From Adiantum capillus-veneris (taxonomy: Eukaryota; Streptophyta; Polypodiopsida; Polypodiales; Pteridaceae), in assembly GCA_014529385.2 (NCBI GenBank), contig CM043953.1:113005549-113067548 (forward strand): a stretch of DNA of 62,000 bases. The letters run 5' to 3'. The notes beneath the pieces were generated by a model, which was not told the DNA's origin, did not search any database, and saw only the letters and a program-made list of their open reading frames with translations. Shown here in pieces: positions 42,328 through 53,569 of the stretch. Both the position numbers and the translations under genes were made by a program. Position 1 is the first letter of the stretch; every line of letters begins with the position of its first letter.

Positions 42328-45300
42328 ATGTCAAGTTCTTTTCCCACGTTCTATGCAATAAGTGGGGAAGATGCACAAGAGTTTCTTGACAACTTGGAGA
42401 TGGCACATCTCATATCCGGGAGAGATGAAGAGGAAGTAAAGCTATGATCCTTCCCGTTGGTTCTAAAAGCAGAAGCTAAAGCATGGTATGAGACCTTGCA
42501 ACCCCAAATCAAGTCCAATTGGGAGAGACTGCGAGCAAGCTTCCTCTCCAAGTTCGGGCAAGGTGATACTTCTGAAGGACTATGGAAATGTCTTATTGGA
42601 CATAAGCAGGTATCACTTGAAGACTATCCCTCTTATGAAGCAACCTTTGTCAATCTATGGGGTAGGTGGGAGGCTACATTAGAAAATCATGGTGGTGCAC
42701 CTAACTTTCTAAAAAAAGAGATATTCATGGTTGGCTTGTATCCACTTTTAAAGGCTAAAGTAGAGCTAAAATTCCCATCCACCTTCGAAGAAGCACGTGA
42801 GGTAGCCATCATCAAGTTTAGAAAACTACACTTCCAAGCACATAAAGCAAGGGGTTTGAATGAAGTGAGTGAGAGGGAGTCTTCACAAACCATGGAAGCA
42901 CCAATTAGGGCCCCTCTTGCACAATCTTCACAAATAGGAGATAACACTCAACAAGAGGTTTTACAAAGGCTAACTCAACAGCTTGAGAACCTCACTCTGA
43001 ATCTAGTACAAGGCCTACCTCAACAACGACAACCAAGAGAAGGGAATCGCAATCAACGAAGACAAACTCAAGAGTTGCGATGTTGGAATTGCAATGAAAT
43101 GGGCCATGGCATGTACAATTGTCCACATCCAAGGCGACTTCCGGGAGACATATATCCCCCCAGACCGCCTCCTCTCACTGTGCAGCAAGAACAAGATCAA
43201 GGCCCACAAATCCTTCGTCGACCACCACCACCAGCAAATATACCTCCCGTCCCACATGAGGAGGAAGAAAGAGGAGTCAACATCATCAAGCTAGAAGAGG
43301 TAATAGATGAGCATACTCTAAACTTTGATGTTATGCCGGCAGAAAAACACACAAGAGCACATGATAAGGATGAAGACATGAGAAGTGAAGGAACAAATTC
43401 AGCCAGAAGGGGCAAGAAGAAGAAGTCAAAGATGGAAGAAGCTGAAAGTAGCAGGAAGAAAAGATCAAGGCGAAGGGAAATTGGTATCAACGACTTCCCA
43501 TTGGGAAAGGAGCTAGAGCCCTACAACATCCTGGAGGATTTACAAACCCAAAAGCCAAACATTTCATGGCCTCAACTTCTACACCTATCAGCCAAAGTAA
43601 GAAGGCAATGGCCAAAGTTGGTAAGTACAAGAATTCCAAAAAAGAAAGCAAATCTATCCATTAAGGTTGTGGCCTCAAAGCTACAAAAAGATGTGGAACC
43701 CATTGTGGATGCTTACATAAGGGGTAAAAAGGTGTCTAATGTATACGTTGATGGTGGAGCTCAAGTGTGTGAGATCACGGAAAAATCAATGAACAGGTTA
43801 GGGCTTGAAATTACAAAGTCCTCTAATTGTCAAGCTAGGCTAGCCAACAACTCAAGTGTGAAGTGTTTGGGGATCATTGAAAATGTAAAAGTCTTTGTAT
43901 GTAACATAGATGCACGAGTGGATATGTATGTCATGCCACCTAAGGGGGAGGGCTATCCCATCATCCTAGGGAGGCCTTGGCTCATTGCTATGAATGCAGA
44001 TCAAAAATGGGGAAGTGGTCGTTTGATTCTTAAGAAGGGTCAACCGGTGGTGTATGATTGGCGAGAAGGAAAGCAACTAGATATCAACTATGAAACCATG
44101 GTAGATGAAGAGAGCGAGGAGGAGAGTCCTTACTCAAGTGATGAGGAAGCATCAACCAGTGCATCAACCAGTGAAGAGGAGTCTTCTTTGGAGGTAATGG
44201 GAATTGTATTCAACGCCAACACTCAAGATGTTCCAGTAGAAGAAAATTCAACAGACAATCACACACGAGGGGATGAAAGATGCCACCACCTTGAAGAAGG
44301 ATTTGAGAAGATGCTTGCAAAAGATCTTACTTGTGAGGAGAAGAGGTCCTACATCAATATGTTAAGGAGGTATCCCAATTTGTTTATCACTGACTACTCA
44401 CAAATAAGAGGTGTAGATGTAATAGAGCATCGAATTGAATTGAAACCAGGGACCAAACCCGTGGCTCAAAAGTTAAGGCGACTAGGATCTGTGCAAAAAA
44501 AGGCTCTCCTACAAGAAGTGAATCGACTCTTGAAGGCTGGCTTCATCTATCCAGTATCCAACTCCGAATGGGTATCACCTATTGTAGTCACTCCCAAGAA
44601 GAATGTTAAGTAGAGGGTCTGCGTGGATTACAAACCCCTCAATGCTGCGACAAAGAGGGACCACTTCCCTCTCCCTTTCCAAGATGAAATTTTGAATGAA
44701 GTAGCAGGTCATGAATGCTACACTGTGTGTGATGGGTATTCAGCATATTTTCAAATTAGAATAGCAGAAGAGGACCAACCAAAAACCACCTTCATCACAC
44801 CTTGGGGATGTTTTGCATTCAGAGTAATGCCTTTTGGGCTCACCAATGCTCCTAGCACCTTCATGAGATTCACAATATTTGTATTTCAGCCATTCTTTGG
44901 AAAATCCATAAGAGTCTTTATGGATGATTTCTGTATTTATAGTTGTAGATCACTTCATTGCCAAAAGGTTGAATAGGGGCTTAAGAGGCTCCATCAATTT
45001 GGGGGACAACTCAACCCAGAGAAGTGTCATATCGGTGAATCTCAGGTGGTTTTGCTAGGCCATGTGGTTTCTTCACAAGGAATTCAAGTGGATCCCTCTA
45101 AAGTAGAGGCCCTTTCGTCATTATCTCCACCAACAACAACTAAGGAGCTAATGACCTTCAACCACAAAGTGAGGTACATGTCTCGCTTCATCCATCTCCT
45201 AGCAGAAGCCATCGCCCCTTTGCATAGGTTGGCAAGCCAATCTACATTTGAATGGGGGAGGGAACATGCAAAATGTTTTGAGGAAGTGAAGGGCATTCTT

Positions 45301-47646
45301 AGCTCTCTCCCAATCCTAATGCCACCAGATCCAAAGGAGACCTACTATGTCACTCCAAGTGTAGGTTTCAAAGCAATTGGTGTTGTTTTGATGCAAAAAG
45401 ATCCTAAAACATCATACATGAGGCCGATCTATTTTGCAAGCAAGGTGATGACTCCGATCGAGAAGGGATACACTGAAATGGAGAAAGTGGTCTTTGCAAT
45501 CTTGTTTGCGGTAAGGAAGTTTTGATCGTATCTTCTCCCTGTGCCATTTGTTTTTCTCACCTTAGAGCACAATCTACCATATGTAGTACAACACATGAGC
45601 CTCTCATCTAGAATAGCAAAGTGGGTGCTTGAACTCCAAGAATTTGAATACACTTTCCTTGTAGAAGATAGCACAAGAGCAGGACTTGCAGACATTCTCA
45701 CCTACAAAGTGAGAGAAAGGGAAGGATCACGACTACAAAGAGAGGAAGGCTCAAAACAGTTCAAAGTAAAGGATATTGATAATGCCCATACTTTATGCTT
45801 TGACGGAGCTTATCAACGCCAACAAGACAAAGCAGCAGGGGGAATCATCATTTTGAACCCACAAAAGGAGGTAATGGTTAGAAAAGGTATCACTCTACCC
45901 AGTGTTCACTCTAACAATGAGGCTGAGTATGCTGCTCTAACCCTTGGGTTAGAAGAATGCAAAGAATTAGGCATACAAAGAATTATTATAAAAGGTGATT
46001 CTTTGCTAGTGGTCAGGCAAATCCAAGGGACTTGGAGGTGCAAGAATCGTACATTGTTTGAGTGGCTTAGTAGTGTAAGAGCTTTGATGAAGGGTTTTAA
46101 AGCAACACAGGTACAACACATTGTGAGAACTCATAACAAGGAAGCAGACTTACTCGCAAATGAAAAGCTTCAAATGGCGGTAGGAGGTGTGAAACTATAT
46201 GAACCCAAATATCAAGGTCAAGGGGAGCTAAAAGACATTATCTTCTTTCTACAAGCAGGTGAGTGTCCCAAACACTTAGACAAGGTGCAAAGACATAGAC
46301 TAGTTAAGAAGGCCACACCTTACCAGTTGATCGGGGATGATTTATATCACAAAGGGAAAAATTTGGTCTTGAGGAGAGTACCACGTGTGCAAGAGATAGA
46401 GAAAATTCTTCTTTCATGTCATGATGATGTCTGTGGTGGTCACTTTTCTCAAGATATTACAAGTAGGAAGATTTTATAAGCAGGGTTTATTTGGCCGAGC
46501 TTACATCGTGATGTCCAATATTGGTGTAAGGCATGTAAGCCATGCAAAATTTATGGGGATAGACGACTAACATATAAGCCTCGAGTCCCAATAATATCTT
46601 ATGGCCCTTTTGAAAAGTGGGGTGTGGATGCAATAGGTCCCCTACCTCGTACTTCTACAAGGAAGGTTTTCATCATCATGGGTGTTGACTACATGACACG
46701 ATGGGCGGAAGCAACAAGCACAACCCGAATCACAGCTAAAGACGTATCAAAGTTTATTTTTGATCATATTTGTAGTAGGTTTGGAACACCCCTAGAAATC
46801 TTATCAGATCGAGGCCCGGGTTTTAGGGCTGACCTTCTGAATGATCTCTTGAGGAGGTTAAAAGTGAAACACCTGCATTCCACACCCTACTATCGTCAAT
46901 GCAATGGATTGGTGGAAAAAGTGAATGGAATGATATGTAAGATCATTACTAAGCAGGTTGTGGACAGGTCTAATGATTGGGATCGCCATTTGACGGCTGC
47001 TCTTTGGGCGTATAGGACATCTTTCAAGGTATCTACCCAATTCACCCCTTTGCATCTAGTTTATGGACAGGAAGCACTTCTCCCCATTGAGGTAGAGCTC
47101 TCAAGCTTGCACGTTCTTGCAAGAGTGGAAAAAAAACCAAAAGAGGTTCTACATGAAAGGATCTTAGATCTCCAACGACTTGAGCTAGATAGAGAAGAGT
47201 CCATTGATCACTACATCACCAAAGCAACAAGCCAAAGGGATAAAATCAACAAGAAGCTCAAGGGGAAAGGATTGAAGGAAGGTATGTTGGTTCTTCGCTA
47301 TGATAACCGACTTGATACTCGACTTGACAAAAAAAATTTGCAAAGATGGGAGGAATATTTCATGATAAAAACAAAGTTTGGGAATGGTAGTTACAGATTA
47401 GCAGATTTATCAGGAAAACTCCACAAGACCAGAGTCAATGGATGGAGATTAAAGCCCTACTTTCAACGTATCAATCCGTTGATAGGCAGTCATCTGCCTG
47501 CATCGTCTAAGCTCCAAATTGACATGGCTCCCTTTGGCTTGGCAAATGCTCCACCTATTTTTAAAGCTTTGATGTGCAAAGAAGAACCAGCCTTGGAATC
47601 TGAACATACCCAAGGCAACCCTCCCATCTTCGATTTATGGGATTGA
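42328..47646 (+). pseudogene. Element D Gag-Pol polyprotein, five stops
   Basis: One frame of about 1770 codons runs from ATG 42328. Stops lie at 42445 (TGA), 44611 (TAG), 44974 (TAG), 45523 (TGA) and 46477 (TAA). Domains in order are Gag with zinc knuckle CWNCNEMGHGMYNC (about 43080), protease with VDGGAQVCEI (about 43750) and YPIILGRPWL, and reverse transcriptase with TTFITPWGCFAFRVMPFGL and FMDDF (about 44920). RNase H follows (IYFASKVMTPIEKGYTEME), then a second RNase H (CFDGAYQR, NNEAEY, KGDSLL, NKEADLL; 45800-46160). The integrase has HFSQDITSRK, CKACKPC, GVDAIGPLP, ILSDRGPGF and QCNGLVEKVNG. No frame changes are needed. It differs from C in keeping gag and pol in one frame. Confidence 0.92.
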
Positions 47647-47700
47647 GGTAATGAAAAGCAGGTCTAATGGAGTAAAAGAGTGCATGACACTCCTCCTATT

Positions 47701-47775
47701 GAAAAAAAAAAAAAGTGGATAAGGAAAAATGACCAAAAAAAAAGAGAAAAAAAAGAAGAAAAAGAAGCAACACCG
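47701..47775 (+). repeat. A-rich stretch
   Basis: A-rich runs with G interruptions downstream of pol. No coding role is seen. Confidence 0.8.
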
Positions 47776-47800
47776 TCCTCCTAAAGATATGAATATCTCT

Positions 47801-47819
47801 AGGCTTGCGGGAGGGCTAA
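47801..47819 (+). promoter_or_regulatory. Element D polypurine tract
   Basis: GCGGGAGGGCTAA precedes TATGAGTGGC. Element C has GGGGGAGGGCTAA before TGATAGCC. The first LTR bases seem to have changed from TG to TA. Confidence 0.7.
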
Positions 47820-49893
47820 TATGAGTGGCATAAAATGGTAACCATCTTTTTGCAACATTTGTCAGCCTACTCAACGTCCTCTTCCTCATATGTGTATATA
47901 TTTTTCTACGCTGTTAAGTTATCTAGAGTAAATTTCCCCTCTTCGTTTAACCTTGTGGCGACACATACATTATACTCTTCCCAAAAATGTCACCTTAGTC
48001 ATATATTTATATTACCACCCTTTTCTTTTTTGCTTTGTAAAAAGAATAAGCATACAATAACCAACTATATACCCCCAAACTTTCTTACTTCTTGTGAATT
48101 AGTAGTAGAAAAATAATATATCCATCTTCCACCCCATATAGATAAATTCCCATGGAAATCAACTCTCCACTTGTCTTTACCAAAGATTATGGTCCCTCTC
48201 TACAAGTCTTCTATGCCCCCTACATAGGTGGCCCAATATCTCTTAAGAATATACATATAGTTTCTCTCCTTTCAAGACTCCAATTGTATATTCTTTTCAC
48301 AAGAAAATAATATTGGGCCCTCCTCTATTTGTTTAAGCATCATAGCCTTTTGAAAAAGCATGATTCCCCTTGGATGCATACAATCAAAGGGCCCATACAA
48401 GAAGACTTGGAAGCAAAAGGTTCCCTAGCCTAGTGTGGACCTTCCAAACCGAATTCCTTGGTGCATGGGCGTGAAGAATAGTCCAAATTCATATCAAACA
48501 TGTTGAGAGGGTCAATTTTTCCTTTTGAAGCATGTCATTCCGAGCTACAGGTAAAAAGTTATGGTCAAAATAGTGTAAATCTGTCAGGTTCGCAGCAAAA
48601 GGGAATTGTAAATCAAGTAAATCAAGAGGGTGAGATCTTATTTTTCCCCTACTCATCTTCTAGAAGAGAAATGAGTGTTCAAGGTCACTTGCATGTGATG
48701 GGACCAACCTAAAGATGCTTTCTAAATGCCAAGACAGACAAGTTGAGATACCCCGTAGGAGCCACCCGTAGGGCCTCATGGTGGGGCCCACCTACATTAT
48801 GCACCCCTATGGAGCCTTCACGGTCTAAAATGATACTTTTGGTGAATAAATAGTCCCTTTTATGTCCAATATTCAATGAGTGGTCAAAGGACACTTAATT
48901 AGGTCTAATCACTTACTCTAATTAAGTGTAGCATAATCCCACTCCTACACAACTATAAATAGCCCCCCTTGGAGAGACTCAAGGACACACACCTATATTC
49001 TCAACTTCATGTTGTTTCTTGATCAATAGTAGAGAAAACCCCAACTCTCCCTCTTTCACATCCTCCCTCCTAACCCTCCTCTTTGGAGGAAGTGCAACTC
49101 TATTCTCCACTCTTTCCATTCTACAATCTCTTACTCCATCAACCCAATAAATCATTTGTAGCACCTCAATAACTTGTAAATACATCATGATCTCTCTCAT
49201 GGTTATGTTAATGATCATGAAATCATCTTCAAAACTTTCAAGTGTCGCAATTCGTGATGGTTAGCCAGCGTCTGTCCTCCCCTTAAAAGGTGTGCGAGAG
49301 ATCAAGTAAGTGTTCTATTCTCAATTTACCATTGGTTTGTTTCTCCACACTTATTCAATTGGTCTAAAGAAATTTCTCACTCCAAACTCTCTTTTGCTTC
49401 ATTACATATGCATGTGGCTACCTCTCATGGTGATTTTATTTGTGTCACGGCATTGCATAGATGGAGATGAGCTCTCTATGCAAAGTGTGTTAGTTTGATG
49501 TAAGTGATTCACTTGTGTGTTTGAGAGGCAAGTCTTGTGCGCATGATTTTTTGATGAGTGCTTGAGAGAGGAAGAGTTTGGATGTATTATGGGTATTCTT
49601 ATGGGGAGAAGGTGAATGCTATTCCACAAATTGCATATTTCATTTTGATGCACGGCATTGGGTTGCATAAATCGTTGATGGTGTTCAAGTGTCCAAAGTG
49701 TATATAGAGTAAGGGGGTTTTCAAAGTGTGTTGCTTGAGTGGGTGAGTGCAAGTGTTATTTTGATTGGTTTCCTTCTCCACTCCCAAAAGAAGGTGGTGC
49801 CCCAAGTAGTGTGCGTACCTCTTTACGAACATTTTGTGAGGGTAGGCCCATTGGTTTGGGTTTAGAGGCCCCATTTCAAAAAGCTTGCCCTCA
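47820..49893 (+). repeat. Element D 3' LTR
   Basis: 2074 bp, of which the last 1330 match the 5' LTR almost exactly. It ends GCCCTCA. The next ten bases (TAAAGTGGTG) equal those that link the 5' LTR to its PBS. Confidence 0.75.
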
Positions 49894-49903
49894 TAAAGTG
49901 GTG

Positions 49904-51064
49904 CTCCCTAGCCCAAATGCCCACAAGGTGTACTCAAATCCTATTGGATGGCCTTGGAGGTGGACCAATGAGAATTAGGCTAGAGTAAATCTAGTTTAAT
50001 TAATTTAAAAACACTTAATAAAAGAACTAATGGGAATTAATCTCTCTAGAAGACTATTGGACAGTCTCTCAAGGGGACCAATGAGCATTCAGTAGCCCAA
50101 TGGCTTGCCTGATTCCTATTGGCTAGGAGGCAAAGGGGTCCAATGAGAGTTTAGTTGCATTTATTAAATACCTAAAGCTCTCACAAAAGGGGAAAGGGGG
50201 ACACATGTCAGAAGGCTATCACTTATACTGCTTAATTATCATTGGCTAGCTTTGGGGAGGTCCAATGAGGCTGTAGCATGAGCAAATAGCAAGAGGGGTC
50301 GACCAAGAGAGAGATAGGGGGCTGATTTTTCAAAGGAATTATTGACTCTCACACACACACAACTCATGTGTGGAAGTAAGAATACTCTCTCTCTCTCTTC
50401 TGAAGCTTTAATGGAAAGCTTATCACCTACTCCAAGCTTGTGAGAAGGGAGGCATACACCAACAACTCTTGGCTTTGTGATGCAAATCCAACCAAGATCC
50501 AAGCTTCAATGCATGTTCATCACCTTTACCATGCCAATTACTAAGCTAAGCTATGCTAATATGAGTGATTATGTGAGGAGATGTTCATCTTTCTCGTAAG
50601 AATACTCCTTCTTCCTCTCAATCTACTCTCATACCCCGCTAGCTCTCACCATCTTCGAAGGTGTGTGAGGCCTTGGGTCTGAGACTGTGAGGGAATTGAT
50701 GTTGTGTTTGATAAGTGTTTTTCTTTGTGCATGAAGTTTCCATCTTCATTGCACTAGCTAGTCTTGAAGGAACACAAAGAATTGTATTGTACAATGTCTC
50801 TCTTGATGGGAGAAACCATAATACAAAGCCTTTTAGAGGGGGGACCGGATCCATGTAAATCCGGTCCTCAACTGTTGTCAATAGCATAATTTCTCTCTCT
50901 TTTGAAAGTATTGCTCATGCTATCTAGCTAGGTGTTATGCTTTTTGTTTCTCTCTCCACCCAAGCACTCTTGTTATTCTCACTATGAATCTATTTTAATG
51001 AAATGCTCACTATGTTCATGCTAATTTCTGCTACACACAAGTTACTAGGCCATTAAATGTTACA
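49904..51064 (+). repeat. Diverged LTR related to element A, 5'-truncated
   Basis: In plus orientation this matches the reverse of the A LTR in patches. These include GGGGAAAGGGGGACAC, ACACCAACA-CTCTTGG, CCGCTAGCTCTC, CATCTTCGAAGGTGT and GGTCCTCAACTGTTGTCA. It ends AGGCCATTAAATGTTACA, like the A LTR end GGCCAATTTCATTACA. No PBS follows, so it is a solo or 3' LTR. The start is cut off at the border with element D. ORFs on either strand have no meaning here. Confidence 0.7.
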
Positions 51065-51339
51065 AGGATCTTCATGGATTGTATTAACTCTTGTACATAC
51101 TATGGTTCTCATGGGTATGCTATAAGAGGTTTTGTTTATGGTTTGGCAATTGTCTTCATCCTGTGTGCAAAAGCTTTGAGTATGAGATAAGTTAAAAGAA
51201 AAAGTAAGAGAGATTTCATCTGGTACTAAATTCCACTAATTCAATCTCAGGATAATAATTGTGTAAATAGCCTTTACATTATTACTCAAGAAAAAAAATT
51301 ACTACTAAATCAAGTCCAACTCCCTACCTTCAAGAGAGA

Positions 51340-52230
51340 GGGACCCAATTTAGAGAGAGATGCCAAAGCATGGTTAGATGCTATGGACGATTATTTTAAA
51401 GCTGCAGAAACTGCTCAGGAAAACCAAACAATGTTGGGAATGTTCCATCTTAGTGGAGATGTCGAGCTTTGGTGGAAGCAGCACCGCAGAGATAATCCCA
51501 CAAGTAGTCCATCTTGGGAGAAAATGAAGCAGGCAATCAAAGAACACTATCTCCCTCCTACACACCAGGCTATCAAAGAACACTATCTTCCTCCTACACA
51601 CCAGGCTATCAAGATGAACCAATTCTTTGGTCTATGCCAAGTAGGACTCTTTCTGGAGGAGTACTACACAAAATTTGTCTCCTTAGGACGATATTCTCCC
51701 TAGATGACAATGGAGCAGGAAATTGCTCGCTTCTGTCAAAACCTCAATAAACCCTTGAGTACAGGTCTTGAAGCCATGAGGCCTACATCAATTCAGGATG
51801 CCCTTCTCAGGGCCAAGCCTCATGCGGCTGAAGGAACCAGCTCTACAAGGAACTATAATGGATTTAATAACTTTAGGGAAAGAGCCAGGGAAACTTTCAG
51901 CCAAGGATATCAACAACATGGAGTAGCTACAGCAGTGAACTTGGAGTAGACCTTCCCAAACGTTAGGTACTATGGATGCAATCAAATGGGGCACTATAGA
52001 AATAATTGTCCTGAAGAGCAAAATCCTCGAACTATTGCTAGAGCCATTCCTCAAAATCAAGGATACAATCTAAGAGGAGATATAAATGGAGGATGAGGTA
52101 GAGGAAGAGCAAGAGGAACCATAGCTTATGCAATCATGGGAGAACCAACGTTAATGAACGAGGAAGATGTAAGAGCCATTCGTTTGGCCACAGTTAACAA
52201 TCCTAGAGCTCAGCAACAATAGGAAATTTT
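51340..52230 (+). pseudogene. Element F Gag
   Basis: The remains read KAWLDAMDDYFKAAETAQEN, MLGMFHLSGDVELWWKQH, SWEKMKQAIKEHYLPPTH and LEEYYTKFVSLGRYSP. After a stop come MEQEIARFCQNLNKPLSTGL and a knuckle-like YYGCNQMGHYRNNC, in which the first Cys has become Tyr. A 36-bp (12-codon) tandem duplication around QAIKEHYLPPTH lies at 51529-51600 and keeps the frame. The family is the same as element J. Upstream, 51065-51340 is leader-like and without motif. The natural ATG is not clear. Confidence 0.78.
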
Positions 52231-52677
52231 GTAAACCACTATAAATCGATAATGAAAAACTTTGAGTTACTTATATATTATAATGGTATACATTATTTTC
52301 TTTTCCAAAATTACTTAAGAAATCTAAAGTTAAGTTAGTATTCAATCAAGAAATTAAGTATGGATATTTTATGGAATGGGTTTAAGTTGGTTTTTGAGAT
52401 GATACAAATGGCTTGTAAAGGTTTTTAAGATGGGCTCAACATTGAGAGTTTCTTGGGGAAAAACTAAGTAGCAAGTAATTAGTAAGGAATTGTAGAAACT
52501 CCAGCCAGATTCTATCCTTGAAACTAGAAATAACTCTTAGAGTAGTCAAGAACACTTGGTAAAGTGGAAAGATTATCCCACCAAGGATGCCACTTGGGAA
52601 AATGAAACCTCTTTTTCTCAAAGACTTCCCAATTTTGGTTGAGATAAGGGCATCTTAAATTCTTAAGTTGGGGTGAT
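52231..52677 (+). pseudogene. Element F pol remnant: chromodomain and purine tract
   Basis: About 300 bp after gag, the sequence LVKWKDYPTKDATWENETSF (about 52560-52620) is the core of an integrase chromodomain. The purine-rich AAGTTGGGGTGAT (52665-52677) and the 3' LTR follow. Protease, reverse transcriptase, RNase H and the integrase core are missing, which indicates a large internal deletion between gag and the last part of pol. The chromodomain identifies F as a chromovirus. Confidence 0.72.
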
Positions 52678-53314
52678 TGTAAGGTCTCCACCTTTTTAGC
52701 TACAGAGGGATGAACTCAAAGCTTTAGGGAAAAGCATTGGACTTACAAACAAGTAAAGCACAATCTCAAAAGCAGTTAAAAATGGTATTTTTGAAATCTT
52801 AAGCACAACAAATTCGGGCTAGAAACTTTCAAATTTAAATTCAGACAAAAACTGACCTTGATAGTCCTTTCGAAAGATGCAATGCAAATTAAATTGAAAA
52901 ATTGAATGGTTGCAGTAATCATTTAAGCATAGACTTTACTAAAGGCCTCCCAAATATTTACAAGATATTTACCAATTAAGCAAAAAATAGGTCAAAATAT
53001 AGCAAAATTGATTTTTAAACCTGGCAGGTGCCAGGGACACAATTAGCAATAGGAGGTGCCATCTTGAGCCTGGGGGCTGCTTGAGCTACAAGCAACTGCC
53101 ATTTTCAGCGTATGAGAGCTTATGAGTGCCCGAAAACCTATAATATGACCCCTTGCTTCACATTTTCTCACAGACTTGGAGTCCTTGCCATTTCTCTCTC
53201 ACCTAGAGAGAACTCTACTCAAAAATCACTATAGAGCAAAAACTCTAGTTGATTATCCACGATAATTAGCTTAATCCCTTTTTAATTAGCAAAATTATTC
53301 TAATTTACCTATAT
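52678..53314 (+). repeat. Element F 3' LTR, truncated
   Basis: Begins TGTAAGGTCTCCACC and matches the first 640 bp of 37218-39641 with small indels. It breaks off where the LTR of element G begins. Confidence 0.87.
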
Positions 53315-53546
53315 TGTGAGATGCTCAGTCTACACCTTAAGCTTGCCTTCCATTGTGGCGCCTCTGGCCTTATATTACATCGTGGTACCTTATGCCAAGA
53401 ACCTACTGGCTCAACTCTATTAGTTACAACAGACTGGCTCGACTCTATGTTACTTACAACAGGCAGGCTACACTCCTGTTGGGCCTGGCGTGCTGATTGT
53501 GTTGACTGAGTTGGCCTCTCAGTATGATGACTATGTCGGCATGTCA
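53315..53546 (-). repeat. Element G 3' LTR
   Basis: On the minus strand TGACATGCCGACATAG to GCATCTCACA, 232 bp. The purine tract CGAGGGGGGAGGTG (53547-53560) precedes it. Confidence 0.75.
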
Positions 53547-53569
53547 CACCTCCCCCCTCGCAGAAGTGG

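Larger units (their letters stand above)
40347..49903 (+). mobile_element. Element D: Ty3/gypsy, Tat type, 5' LTR truncated
   Basis: The plus-strand order is truncated 5' LTR, PBS, two small accessory ORFs, one gag-pol frame, purine tract and full 3' LTR. It is the same lineage as element C, judged by Gag, protease DGGA, dual RNase H and the purine tract. The gag-pol frame has five stop codons and no frameshift. The left boundary is a deletion point, not an LTR end, so target duplications cannot be used. It lies inside the region of element F. Confidence 0.87.
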
